The notes: generated by a model from the letters alone, not told the origin. A stretch of 64,000 bases of DNA from Dillenia suffruticosa (GCA_033439265.1 JAVTVX010000009.1:1043609-1107608); one strand, 5' to 3'; positions 12,684-25,241 are shown, numbered from the stretch's first letter. Numbers and translations are program-made.

Positions 12684-12720
12684 GGTTGAAGATAGGTCAA
12701 GTCTTATCATGTCTTCAACC
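12684..12720. repeat. 9-bp inverted repeat (hairpin 2)
   Basis: GGTTGAAGA at 12684-12692 pairs with TCTTCAACC at 12712-12720. It lies 16 bp after hairpin 1 and shares its TTGAAGA core. Confidence 0.8.
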
Positions 12721-13134
12721 CTCGACAAGGCCCAGGTGAGCCAAGCCGGGGAGCCAATGGGCCAAAACATATGACTGTGAGGGTCCATCATACTATCGAT
12801 ATATGTGTTAGGCAAAACAAAAATCCGACTTTCAAAGACTCTCGGGCCCAACAAACTCAACTCGTGACTGAGTGGACCCCTCTGTATCATTCATATTTGT
12901 GTTCAACTATTCCAACAACTAGCTTTCTAAACATGCTACAAATCGAACCCGCGGGTCCAACGGGTTGAACCCGCAACACACTTTGCCACCCACCATGAGA
13001 TGATCGCATGACCCTATCACAAATTTAACCCGCGACAAATATGAGTTAAATATGAAATTAGTTTTCTTCGTAGATCATTTTAAATTTTTTTGGTAAAGGT
13101 ATATTTCGGTATAAAGCTCGAATATCATACATGA

Positions 13135-13315
13135 ACTATCAACATTTGTTGACGTAGGTGAAATAGACACTTTCGCCTCTTAACTAGATCAGAAATTCAA
13201 CTCCCCCTGACCACGAAGAAAACAATGGTGTTAGACTTGCACCCACAAAATGAACTCTACAATGGTCGATCTAAATTAATCGAAACAAAACTCTGAATAC
13301 TAAATGATAGCCGAA
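13135..13315 (+). mobile_element. SINE-like unit, same family as the one at 27258
   Basis: The start (CAACATTTGTTGACGTAGGT) matches the unit at 27258 (CAACACTTGTTGGCATAGGT). Both continue into CTTTTAACTAG.TC..GA.TT and end near a GTCGAT motif. The layout suggests a tRNA-derived SINE. Confidence 0.45.
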
Positions 13316-13392
13316 CGATGGTATCAAAAATATATATATATCATACATGAACTCACTCCAATTTGTAGATAGGCAAAATTTTCTAAACTTTC

Positions 13393-13395
<3 letters not shown>

Positions 13396-13477
<82 letters not shown>
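13396..13477. repeat. Long pure GA microsatellite (82 bp)
   Basis: About 41 uninterrupted GA units, the longest simple repeat in the window and probably polymorphic. Confidence 0.97.
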
Positions 13478-13479
<2 letters not shown>

Positions 13480-13861
13480 CCAAGTCGAAAGAATTTATTA
13501 AATATCAAAACAATAACTTTTAATACACACACATATATACATATACATCAAAGGGTGGGGGGCTTGAATGACCCCAAACAAAGGACATTAATAATCGAAA
13601 GATGAAACAAATATCAAAATAACAAAATTTATCAATTTCCACTTTTTATTTAATTTCACATACTACTGTTTTTCAAACACGTTCTAAATATCAAAATACC
13701 AAAATTTATCGATTTTTGATTTTTTTTTATTTAATTTCACATATGTTGAGGCTCTTTTTTTCTCGGCATCAAATGCTATGGCTGAAGCTCTGACTTCATT
13801 ACCATGTAAAATTTAGGTTTTACATGGCTAGGGGCCAAAAAATATATGTGAGCTATCACCA

Positions 13862-16800
13862 TCAGCCAGACATGTCAACATCAGAAGGTTCATTTGCTTC
13901 GGCGGTGGACGAACTTACTGCAGCTAGCAAGTCATCAAATCTTAGAGGAGAATGTCGGACCATATACTGAAAAATGACCTGAAACCCCGAATATGAAGAC
14001 AATCAAAACAAGCAAAACTTTGATCATACAAATGAAAGGCTAAACTTAGTCCCAGAGGAATTTTGCACAAACAGCAAATCCGCACAGATTGGCTTTATTT
14101 GAAAACAACACCAAAAATGCTATGGTTCCCTTAACCCACCCAAGGACAGCCCCAGGCAAAGCAGCAAGATGGAAACGGGAAGCAATAGATTAGAGATCCC
14201 ATGTCTTATAAATCACAACAATCAGTTAGCTCCGATTTTCACATAGTTATTGGTTCTCTTGCATATGCAAAAGTGCTCAGATCAAGCAGCAAAATCACAA
14301 GATAAGAAGACACTGTGTTAAACACAGCATAGAAGATTGGTTTCGTATCATGTGCATGTGTGTAGGTCAGTCTGTTCTGTATCGACGAAGTTTCTAGATA
14401 GCCAATGATAGCATGCAGCTGAGTTTAATTCACAGGAAGGTATACAACACAGGCAAGAAAACAAAGAGTGCTAGACACCATATCCTACCAGGTTTTGGAA
14501 TAAGGTGGATCCGGGGTAAATTAAAAGTGGAGTTTACAGAACCTCAGGAATGACTTAAGCACTTACAAAGTTTTCAACATCAATAATGCACCTAAATGTC
14601 AGTATACATACACCATCCAAAGGCACTGTAGCTGTAAAAACAGGGGATGGCCCTCCTTTCCCATGGAACAACTTAACCCTGTGGGTGTTGGGACCCTAAA
14701 TGTCAGTAGGACAATGGCCATAAGAATCTACCAGCTAGCCTTAACCTTCAAGCAAAGTTTAATACCAAAGATAAACGTTTCCATGATAATGCCAATTACT
14801 TATATAACAAGAGTGAGTGCCAAGTAAGCTAACTTGCGCCTTCAAGCCAAATCCACCATGCAAGTATAAACTTATGATGCATATTATTTTAGTTTCTCTT
14901 CAGGAAAAATATATATATGGAGAATTTAGCTCCTTAATGCAGAAAAGGATTAATTAGCGTTGGCACAAGTTAAGGAAAATGGTTCCACAGACCTTGGAGT
15001 AACTATCAGCAAAAGCACGTGCACGATTGGACTTGCCGAGGTATTGTATTTCAGCCTTCTCAAGCTTTCCATCCACAAAGTTCAGCCCTCCATCAGAAAC
15101 AGCAAATCGAAGAAGGTTTCCTGAATGCAACCCTGACTAAATGATGGAAATCAGTACATTAAAAAAAAAAATAGATTAATAAAATGTCTCAGAGGATGAA
15201 CGAGAAAAGATGGATCTAAAGCTTAAACTGTCATTTTCCCCCTCTAGCAAGCTATAAAAAGATGGATCTAAAGCTTAAACAGATATTCCCCCCCCCCCTC
15301 TAGCAAGCAATTAAGGCAGCCAAAAGTAAGAACAAAAACCAAACTTGCAACTGCAGAGAAAAAGAGCTTCTGCTTGACTAAAAAGCTTGTGCCACTATAG
15401 CAAACTTCTACATGCTCATGAACTTCACCTTATGAACACTTCTTCAAGAAAGTTGTTAGATTAAGGGCCCGAGCAACGCACATTTTTGCTTCATAACTAA
15501 GGGAACACCGGATTATCTATGAACATTTGCAAAGGAAATGTTAACGGTGGCATGCTAATTGCTAAGAAGCGTTTAATAGGTATATTCTGACTAAATAAAT
15601 TTATTTATTTCTGAATTACCTATTTTGACTAACGAAATTTATTTATTTCTGAATTACCTATTTGGAGAATTGTAAGTAGCATGCATTAGGTAGTTTTTTA
15701 TGATTGTCATGTATTCTCATATCAGTGCCTCGAGGCACACCTTAACACAACCTTACTATTCCTTAATTAGCACCAGCAGATATTGACAAAGATATCATTG
15801 ACACCTCACAAGTCCTGCTCGTGTTATGGATTTAATATCTCCAAAGAACCATACCTTCACCATGAAATCTGCATCTAGGCAACCAAAAACTACAGGAGGA
15901 TCATCTGATGTAATCAGCTTTCCATCATCTTGTAGCTCCAAAACCACCTTATCAGATGAAAGTATGTGTCAGCAAGGCACAATGGATCATTAATACTACA
16001 AAAGTATGTAACAAGGAAATTTTCCAATGTATGGTGCGAAGGTGCTGCTAACGATGCAATTGTTTCTTAACACTGAATAAATTATTTACTTTTCGATAAA
16101 AAAAATGATAATGAAATGATGTAGTTCCTTGAACAGGCCCATAGCACTTTACAAGATTAAAACCCAAAAGCTAAAGGGGTTTAGCACTTTACAAGATTAA
16201 AAACTACAAAGGAGAAGTCAAAACAGGTGGCTTAAATTCCATAAATGAGTGATCACTGCTAATTAAAGTACGAATAACTTCCCTTTTCATGTGTAATCTT
16301 GAATCCTATTGGAGGTAAGTATAGATGAAAAAAGAAGGAATACTTCTAAACTTCTAATGAATCAGTCTTTCCCATAGCAAGCCCATCGGAGCAATATCTG
16401 TATTTTGTCCATCAAACTGTTAAGAGCGCTGAAACCTAACGAGCAGAATGCCCTTTGGATGGCTTAGCCTGACTACAGTTTTCTAACTATCCAATTACAG
16501 TATTGTTTTGTAGCCGTATTAAAATGGTTGACTGAAGAACCTAGAGAAGCACCTGAAAGAGTAAAGGCAATTAGAAAGAATGTAAGAATTATGAGAACCG
16601 TAATCCTGGAAATGATTATATTGCACTATTTCCGCCTATTGTCCACCTGTGTGCAATAAAATTCAGATAGACTACCAGTGAAGGAAGAGAAGACTGCAGT
16701 ATCACCATACCTGTTGTTGACTTGGAATCTGCCCCTTGCTATCTGTATCAATTACATATTGACTGCAGTTTTCATCCTTCCACACCAGTGTAAGTGGTGT

Positions 16801-19304
16801 ATTCCCTGTTTGATAATGTGCGTGCCTGAGGGAATAACATGAAATATCAGTAGAGGATTTTCCCTGAATGGTATCACTAAAGCAATAAAATTGAATAGAG
16901 GATTTTTCATGAGACATGACACGTATAATCAAAATCAGTAGTTCATGTCCAGTGGAAACTGCAGAAAGTATGATTATGCTGTATAAAAAGGTTGAGCTTT
17001 CAAATCTCCAGCTCAACAAGGATGTCTGTCAACTAACACATCAAAGTGGTGCACCAGGTACAACTGTCAACTACTAAAGCATCTACAGAAGACATAATGA
17101 TCCTCAGTTATAGAAAACTTAGAAGAGAATAAAAAAAGAAGAGATCTAAGCCCAATATCAACACAAGAGACAGAAGTTCTCTCTACATCCTTAAAGGTCT
17201 ATGTACAATACTATATAAGAGCCTATTTCAAGCAGAATTACTAACACATGGTTTTATCTCTCTCAAGATTTTTGTAGGAGAATCCAGAAATTTTGTTAAA
17301 TTCATGTGGCATTGGTTTTAGCTAAGCTCCAGACTAAACAAGCTCATTCTGTCACCAAACTGCACGCTTGCTGTCTGACCATTTGACACTGCATGGAAAG
17401 CTCAATTTTCTGGAGTATGGATCAGTTTCCCAGCAAGAATCAAGCACAACATGGACTCTCTGAATTAAAATACTTTCAAGCCAGTAAGCTACCAAAACTG
17501 TTGGACAATACATGCATCATCATAAGGTCTAGAAAAGCAAATTGGAAGTTTATGAAGACAAAGCTACAATACAAATCATAGCTTTTCAAACTTTTTATAC
17601 TGCAGACAAAAGAACCTTCAAATAGAAATCCCAATCTGCTTTAAGTCATTAAGTTTAATGAAGGAGAAATGTTCTTACCTGTTATAGAACAAGAGCCCAT
17701 CCTTAACATAAGGTGTTGCTCCTCTATAGACCGTGAGAAGACCAGTCTCATCACAATTATAAACTGGGACCAAACTAAATCTATATTTATGATAATGCGA
17801 GGGAGGATCACAAGCTCCAGTCTCGGCAAGCTTAGAATTCAACCAAAAGAACCTGAATTCCGCAGTACAATCATATAAAGAGTAACCCCGCCAGCATACC
17901 ATATCAATCACGTAATAAGTCTGATCCGACTGCAATCCACAAACCCCCACACACATTACCAAAAGATGTAAACCATAAAACCCTCCAAACAGAAAATACA
18001 AAAAGCTGTTACCTCATGAAATATACAGTCAAGAATTGAATATGACAGAGCAGAACCAGAGTTATCTTTCGTCCTTGCTCCATTAGGCAAAGCTGAAGGA
18101 AAATAATGCAAAATTGAACCATTGCGTAGTCTACTAACTGTTGTTCCGTTAGATGAAACCACAAAGCATCGTTTCCCAGCTGGTCTAGAAAAAACATACC
18201 TGCACACAATCACATTTGAATTCAATTTTTTAATAATAATAATAATAATAATTCACCTCATAACTTTTATTAACACAATATTGGCATTGCAAAAAAGATC
18301 ATTTCTCTTTAAAAAAGAAAACCAGAAAACTAGTCTCAAGTCTCTTGACCAAATTTTTGAAATGTTCAAGCGAGAGAAAGAGGGAACTGAAAAACTATCT
18401 TGGCAAAATTTTTTCACTATAAATCACTTCATAACTACAATGCAACATCAACATCCAAAAAAGCTCTTTTTTATACCAGAAAAGAAAAAAGAAAAAAGAA
18501 AAACTCTCTTCTCCCTACAATTAATCAAATTTAGAATTTAAAATAAATTTCTAAACTGTTCAATACAAAGACTCTCAAACAATTAAGAATGCCCTTTTGA
18601 CGTCTGATAAAGATTATTTTCTCTACACAAACCCTAACACTTCCCACTAAAGCAATCAATTTAAAATTAAACAATTCGCTCAATCTAAAGTAAATTTTCA
18701 AACACAGACACACGCACACAGAGACAGAAGTCTTAGCTCAATTGACATCTCTAATTCGCACTGAAGTCAAATTCATAAACTTAAAATTAAAATCAAACTC
18801 CAATGCAGTTATGAGAGAGAGAAAGAGAGGAGAAACCATTTCTTAACATCTACAAAGGATCATTTTTTAACTAATTCCATAAATTAAACTCATACGCAAA
18901 TTAAACTTCTAGAGAGAGAGAGAGAGAGAGTACCAGTCTTGGTTAAATCGATCAGGGACATCAATCATCCACTCAGGCAACATCAACTGCTTCGCAAACC
19001 ATTTGCGAGCCTCAGCTCCTCCAAGCTTCGAAGCCTGAAGAACATCGAGCTCCCCATGCTGTACGGTTTCAGGCTTCGAATCGGCCTGGGTTGTAATTTC
19101 AAGTTCTACGATCGGCGGCTCGGAGATAGGTTCGGGCGATTGGGACTGGTTGTGAAGTGCCAGTACGGAGGAGGCTAAGAACCTTGCGTGGTTCTGAGCG
19201 TCACGACGGCTCTGATTCTGGCGGAGAAGCGTCAGCTCGCGCCGCCGCTGCTGATCGGAGATGGTCGGTCGTTTGAATGGACGGCGGAGATCGTGTGGCG
19301 CCAT
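13862..19304 (-). CDS. SNUPN: Snurportin-1 (m3G-cap snRNP nuclear import adaptor)
   Basis: Seven exons on the minus strand: 19304-18934, 18199-18013, 17929-17679, 16825-16711, 15947-15855, 15136-14993 and 13978-13862. Coding length is 1278 nt (425 aa); every phase joins and introns are GT..AG. The N-terminus carries a basic, importin-beta-binding-like segment (RRPFKRPTISDQQRRRELTL). The m3G-cap-binding domain follows, with QLMLPEWMIDVP, GKRCFVVSSNG, YSILDCIFHE, YYVIDMVCWRG, YDCTAEFRFFWL and KDGLLFYN, all close to animal snurportin. The protein binds the trimethylguanosine cap of spliceosomal U snRNAs and links the snRNPs to importin beta for nuclear entry. Length fits the plant family. The exon 1 donor runs directly into a CT microsatellite (18911-18930). 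The start is the first ATG of the frame. Confidence 0.93.
18911..18930. repeat. GA/CT microsatellite at the snurportin exon 1 donor
   Basis: On the gene strand, intron 1 begins GTACTCTCTCTC and continues as CT units, so the repeat lies next to the 5' splice site. Confidence 0.9.
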
Positions 19305-21445
19305 TTTTCTCGATACGTGGTTCTTCGTCTCTGGTTTGCTTTGGTTCGTAGTTGATGATCATAAAGGTCTCCTAGGTTAGTTTCATTTGAAGGGGGGGGG
19401 GGAAGTGGAAAGAAAAGGGGAGGGGAGGTAAAAGTGGAGGGAAATGGGGAAGGAAATGTGAGGGGGAAAGAAAAGGTAATTCCTTTTTCACTCTCTTTGG
19501 AAATCATTTCTGGTGAACGGAAATGGAAGAGAATGAAATTTTTTGATAAATTTTTCCTTATCCTTCTTTAATAATTATAAAATTATCTATTATTTTTTTA
19601 TTTCAATTTTATTTAATATAAAATAATAAAATTTAATTTCTTTTATCAATTTCATCGAAGAAATTACTCTTTTTAATTTTATTTCTTTTATTTTTTACAT
19701 TAATATTTTAATTTTATTTAATATAAAATAATTATAAAAATAATTTATAAAAAATAATAAAAATATATTAAATAACTATTTTTTGAAAAAAAATTATATT
19801 TTTAGAAAAATATTTTAAATTAAAAAATAAAAAAATAAGTGAAATATTATTTTATAAAGGTATAATAATAAATAGGGTTATATTTTCTTCCATTTTTTAT
19901 TCCAATCAAATACAAAAAATATCACAAATCTCTTTCTTTTCCATCACTACCAAACAAAAATGAAAGAAATACATTTACTTTCGTAAGATGAACTAAATCT
20001 CCCCTTTTCCCTCCCCTTCTCCTTCTACGAACCAAATTTATCCTTAGCCTTAAAACGTAGTCGTTTTAGGGACAAGATTTTGAACATAGCGGTAGAACCC
20101 CCTTTGGCTTCTGGTGTCGAGGTCAAGTATTAGATTGAACTCATACAATTATAAAATTCTCCGATGGGAAAAGCAAAGAGCAATATATTCTAGCATCTCA
20201 ATTCTCAACTATTAAGGAGGATCAAGTCCCCAATAGGACAGCGTAGTAGTATAAATCTCTCTCCTCTAATCTGGTGATTCTAGATTTAAATTATTGTACA
20301 ATCAAAAACAAATTAAGGAGAATCAAGATTTCAGCGCAGAAAGTCAAATATCATACTAAATTCTCCTCTCCCTTTTACACTCCCTGTCTCCATGATCTGT
20401 CATAGGTGAAAATAGAGAACATGTATGATAGATCAAATGTATTTTCATCATTTTTATTTTTTGCATGTCAAGTTAAAATTATTTTTTGCCTTATAAACTA
20501 AATATATTTTTTTAAAATTTTGAAAACCTATATATAAAATCTATTTTTAGAAAATAGAAATAAAAAAAGAAAATATTTTCTAAAACTAAAACCAAAGGTA
20601 TTTTCATTTTTTTGGATTTGAAACTAGAAAAATTGTTTTCTACCTTATAAACCAAATATATCTCTGAATTTTAAAAACTTAAATATAAAATCTATTTTAA
20701 GAAAATAAAAATAGAAAATAGAAAATAGAAAATGTCTTCTCAAAACTAAATGCCCCCAATTACAATAAAGCTCAAACTCGTTTTTCTTATTTTTCTTTAT
20801 GTAAAGAATATAAATAATGTAAAAAATCATGAAGCCAGCCCAAGGGATGAAACGGCATCGTTTCTGGCACATGAGCAAAAAGGCGCCCACGTCGGGTTGG
20901 GTATTGAGAAGTAGGGCATCCGATTTCATCTAGGCCTGTTCGGGCCGTGACACTATTCGGACAAAGCTCGACTCAAGTTTCAACCCAGATAATTCAGTAT
21001 CGAGCTCGAATTCGAGTCCAACTATATCGAGCTTGAAGACTGGCAAGTTATTGAGATTTATTAATTATATTTTTTAAAATAATTTTTATATAATATATTT
21101 TTTAAAATAATTTATATATATATAATTATATTAATAAATATAATTTTTTAAATATATTATCATATTAATATTGTTTGATAATGACACCCAACAACACTTT
21201 GAGATCGGGTTTGAGCTCAAAAAATGCAACCTCCACGAGCTTGCACCAACTCAAACTCGCCTAAAATGTCAATAAGCTTCGATTCAAATGATACCTTTCT
21301 ATTTTCTCTGTATAATATGATCGAGTTTGAATTGCACCCAAAAAAAAAAAAAAAAAAAAAAAAAAACTCGCCTAAATGACACTTGGCCGAGCTCGGTTAT
21401 TAACACAGCTACTTTCATCGAGCGATCAGAAACCGACGAGCAAAA
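19305..21445. other. Intergenic region between snurportin and the COMM-like gene
   Basis: Left part: snurportin 5' UTR/promoter, including a G-rich purine stretch at 19390-19480. About 19375-20045 may be a TIR element: purine-rich at the left, with a complementary CCCCTTTTCCCTCCCCTT-type stretch near 20005-20025 and AT-rich DNA between. 20460-20760 holds two diverged copies of a short segment (TTATAAAC.AAATATAT...). 20930-21300 carries GAGCTCGA-type palindrome-rich repeat DNA. A run of about 27 A sits at 21340-21366. No gene. Confidence 0.55.
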
Positions 21446-22890
21446 ATGGAGCACACACCATGGAATCATTTGCCGTTGTTGGTGAGATCGGGATCAAAGG
21501 AACTAGTCGAGTGCATACTTCAAGCACTATGGAGAACTCACAAGACTCGCCTTTATCCTACAGAGCGCGAGATTATTCGGAACATGCGCCGCTTCCCAGC
21601 GGCTCCGATCTTGACCCTGTACTCTCTCGAAAAAAAAAAAAAATTGGATTTTTGCTTTGTTTTGTGAATACTGGGATATAGGTTTTTATGCTATTGGTGA
21701 AATAGTGGATATTTGTATAAATTTTCCATTCCTCTGTCTCTCTCAGAAAATTGGGATTTCCTCTATTTATGAATATTGTGAAATGGGTTTTATTGCCATT
21801 GGTGAAACAGTTGATATTTGTGTTAAATTTCCATTGCTCTCTCTCTCTATTTCTCTATCAGGAAATCTCGGAATTTTGCCATGTACTACGTTTATTATCA
21901 ATGGGTTTTCATTTGGTGACAAAGTTAGTTTTTTTTTGTTTTGTTTTTTTTTTTTTTAATTTTTTACCATATAAGTTTAGCTAATTATTGCAATAGTTGT
22001 GAAACAATTAGAGAAGCTTGCTAGTCTTGAGTTCAACTGGAAGCCTCTTGGCTTGGGCTTTGCCTTGGCTTGGCCCTCAAAAGGCTTGTTTATGCTCAAC
22101 TTGTGTGACAAAGGAGCTGTGCTCAAAATTCTGACATGGGTGATGAAGAACGAAGCTTCAGCAACCTACTGCTTGGTTCGATTCGACTCATTTATAGCCC
22201 TAGGGAAGAATAAAGGCAGTTTCTTTATGAAATTGTTAAATCTGCTTTTGATATATCAACTTGAAATTGTCAAGAATTTTTAAGGCTTTGGGTGTTTGCA
22301 TTTTGCAGTTATTAGTTTGCCTCGGGATGTTAATCCATATATGTCTTTACAGGAGTTCAAGTAAGGATGTTACTCTGAAGTTGTTCCCAGATGAGGTCAA
22401 GGCTGAATATAAAAGACTATTGACGTTTCTACTGCAAAAGTTTCAGAAGAGGTGGCAAGAAGAAGTACTCAAAGAACGGGTAAGAAACTTACCATGACTG
22501 GGGATAATTGATTTGCCCCTTTCCTGATGAATACTTAATATTTAATTAAGCGAACAGATGATTTGAAAAAATTAAGAACTAGTTGGCATTCCAGCAATCT
22601 GTTGTGGGATACTGTTTCCTATTTCAGTCTATTAAATTTATATGGTTAGAGAGATGACTGTTCTTTTTCTAAGAAGGATTTATTATCCTCTCTCGTATTA
22701 TCATGGATGCCCTTTCCTTTGTCAAATTTTTTCCTTTTGTATTCAGAAAAAGGTAACAAAAGGTTTAAAATAAAAGAAACAGCAAGCTTCAGAGTGATCC
22801 ACTCGGAAGAACTAGAAATTAAATTTCAACTGTCTAAGGAGGAGCAGTGCTGCGGTCAATGTACTGTATAACAATTCAATTGTCAACCAT
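21446..22890 (+). pseudogene. COMM-domain-like gene, probably frameshifted
   Basis: Exon 1 (21446-21618) encodes MEHTPWNHLPLLVRSGSKEL and a helical region ending near RNMRRFP. A second exon (from about 22309, or 22353 with another acceptor, to 22489) encodes KLFPDEVKAEYKRLLTFLLQ and KFQKRWQEEVL. Near 22745-22890 lies a COMM-domain-like end: KLQSDP, SEELEIKFQLSKE, then VLRSMYC and QLSTM. These read in different frames, implying shifts around 22810 and around 22842. Exon 1 also reads more family-like in another frame at its end (SGSDLDP), which would join the second exon directly. The conserved Trp-containing part between exons was not found intact. COMM proteins act in Commander endosomal-recycling and ubiquitin-ligase complexes. 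Sequencing errors or unusual splicing could also explain the breaks. The family assignment is from memory. Confidence 0.5.
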
Positions 22891-23319
22891 GGTAAGTGCC
22901 ATCCTTTAATTTTCAGTCCCTTGCTATAATGTCTTCTAAGTGTAAAGGTTCTTCTCTTCATCATTTGGTCATCAGAATATTATTAATCCACTTGTCCAGG
23001 GTCATGCATCAGGCCAGCAAAAACCCCAAGTGGCTAACATCACATAGTTCAAATGAAAGTGATGCTAGGCCCTTACTCTATCTTGTGGATCTGCTCAAGT
23101 CCACAAGCATTGCTTCTTATTAGATAAACTTGTTAATCAATGTGGCGATGAAGTTTTGTTGTGTGGATTGGCTCAGTTGAGTTTCTTTATACGAGTATTC
23201 CTAGATGTTAAGTATGTAAGACTGAATGGTTATGTTGCACCAACACTTAGAGATGACTGTCACAATCTCAATGTGTTGTCTATTATGGACACAGCTCTCA
23301 AAGACATGACATGGTACAA

Positions 23320-23976
23320 CACTTTGTGACTTGTAATGGTTAAACCTACACTATTGTATGGTACAGAGTGTTTGGCTATTAAACAATAACAAGAACAAAA
23401 GATGGTTGTAGCAAAAATGAGGATGTTTAGGTGGATGTGTGGAAAAACTAGAAGAGATAGAATTAGAAATGAAGAAATTCGTAACAAGTTGGGAGTTAGT
23501 TCAATTGTGGAAAAAATACAAGAGTGTAGTCTGAGGTGGTTCGGGCATGTGCAAAGAAGACCCAAAGATGCAGTGGTTAGGAAAACCGAGAACTTAAATA
23601 TAGGAGATCTAGTAAAACGTAGTGATAGATCGCTAAAAATTTGGATGGAAATTATCCGCAAAAATATGGAAGTTAAGGGTTTAGAAGAGAAAATGGTCTT
23701 GAACAGGAATGGATGGCGTAGAAAAATCTGCACAAATTAAATCAATATATTTTAAATATTTATCTATTGATTTATTTACTTATTTTTCTTTTTCTTTTTC
23801 TTTTTAGTTTAGTTTTAGTTTATTTTATTTTATTTATATATATATATATTTTTTTTTCTTTATTCTTTATTTTTTATTTCATTTTTCATTTTTCTATCTT
23901 TTTCAAATTTATCTCTCAAATGACTGATCTCAAATGTTGGGATTAAGTCTCAGTTTTTTGTTGTTGTTGTTGTCGT
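23320..23976 (+). mobile_element. 5'-truncated RTE-type LINE
   Basis: About 23335-23737 encodes the C-terminus of a plant RTE-like reverse-transcriptase polyprotein: LLYGTEC, MRMFRWMCGKTRRDRIRNEE, LRWFGHVQRRP and WRRKIC, ending in a stop at 23738. One stop (TAA after AIKQ, near 23386) interrupts it; from 23402 a 112-codon frame is open. The 3' UTR is AT-rich and ends in GGGATTAAGTCTCAG and a TTG-repeat tail (to about 23976). The same 3' UTR occurs in reverse complement at about 42326-42590. The 5' end is missing. Confidence 0.85.
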
Positions 23977-24742
23977 GTTAGTATGTCCAAGTCGTGTCAT
24001 GCCGTACTTTTTGTGTCTGTGTCCACATACATGTCCATGCTTTACAGATGATGGTATTGAAGAACTTGAGCAATTATCATGCTCAACACATGTTCAACAT
24101 GTGAACGGTATTTACATTTAGAAGTACAAATTTGTGAAAAAGTTGAATGATGGAGGAAACTACTTATGCTGATGAGATGTTGGTGACAGATTTACTAATA
24201 TTAGCTATTCATAATAGAACTTATGAGTATTTGGCTCATGATTTATAGCCAATGTTATAGATAAAATGATGTTTATAATTTATAAAAGATTTGTGAGCAC
24301 ACCAGGTATTATATATGCAAAATGCTAGGAAATTAGCATCACTCTTGTTGGTTCAAAATTCAAGTTCTAAACTAAGCATATTAGAAGTATTTGAGCATGT
24401 TTCATACAAAGCAGCACTTTGATTTTCCTCGCTAATTGTTGGGTCTTGTTTAATCTTTCATGCTCAGGGACAGAGCATCTTACAAACAGCAATTTACATT
24501 CATAAACACTTTTTGTTCCCATATAGGTTGGCGTTAATGGATCATAATCAAGCAGAGGACATCAGTTATGCTGAAAGATGGGTTTAGGCAGCCAAGAAGA
24601 GCGACAACAAGAGTAATAATAGGAGTCTGGCTGTCTTCTAACTGTTGGATGGGAGGGTAGTTCGCCCGCAACAGTTTTAAAACAAGATCAAATTGGATAA
24701 AGCAGATAAGATCTCCCTCTTGGTATTTTATGACTTAAAATA

Positions 24743-25241
24743 TGGTAGCTTCCAGGTTGTTCTGAGAATACCATTAAGAGTCACATGGTAGCTTCTCGTG
24801 ATAGCTTATGTCGACAACAACATGCATGCTTTATACTTGGAGTGAAAATTGACATGATCAAATTTGCTGAGACATGAATTTTGCTTGCAAATTTTAGATG
24901 GTCAACAAATGTGGTAGCTTCCAGGTTGTTCTGATAATACCATTAAAAATCACATGGTAGCTTCTCGTGATAGCTTATATCGACAACAGCATGCGTGCTT
25001 TATACTTGGAGTGAAAAGTGACATGATCAAATTTGCTGAGACATGAATTTTACTTGCAAATTTAAGATGGTCAACAAATATGGTAGCTTCCAGGTCGTTC
25101 TAAGAATACCATTAAAAATCACATGGTAGCTTCTCATGATAGCTTATATCGACAACAGCATGCGTGCTTTATACTTGGAGTGAAAAGTGACATGATCAAA
25201 TTTGTTGATACATGAATTTTGCTTGATGGTCAACACCATTT
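24743..25241. repeat. 169-bp tandem repeat, three copies
   Basis: Copies begin with TGGTAGCTTCCAGG at 24743, 24912 and 25081, exactly 169 bp apart. Shared blocks include ACCATTAA.A.TCACATGGTA, GTCGACAACA.CATGC-type sequence and TTTATACTTGGAGTGAAAA. Copies 1 and 2 are near full length; copy 3 loses about 10-15 bp near its end. Each copy also contains an internal second TGGTAGCTTCTCGTGATAGC. Confidence 0.92.

Larger units (their letters stand above)
11487..13861. other. Intergenic, with hairpins, SINE-like unit and long GA tract
   Basis: Apart from possible MADS 3' UTR at the left end, no gene is supported. Contents are a G-rich polypurine stretch (11880-11950), paired inverted repeats (12625-12720), a SINE-like unit (about 13135-13315) and the long GA microsatellite (13396-13477). 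Confidence 0.65.

Noticed and set aside
12391-12968. Overlapping frames of 65-109 codons
   Set aside because: They coincide with the inverted repeats and have no family motif.
18122-18541. 139-codon plus-strand frame
   Set aside because: It overlaps snurportin exon 2 in antisense and continues into AT-rich intron 1; no motif.
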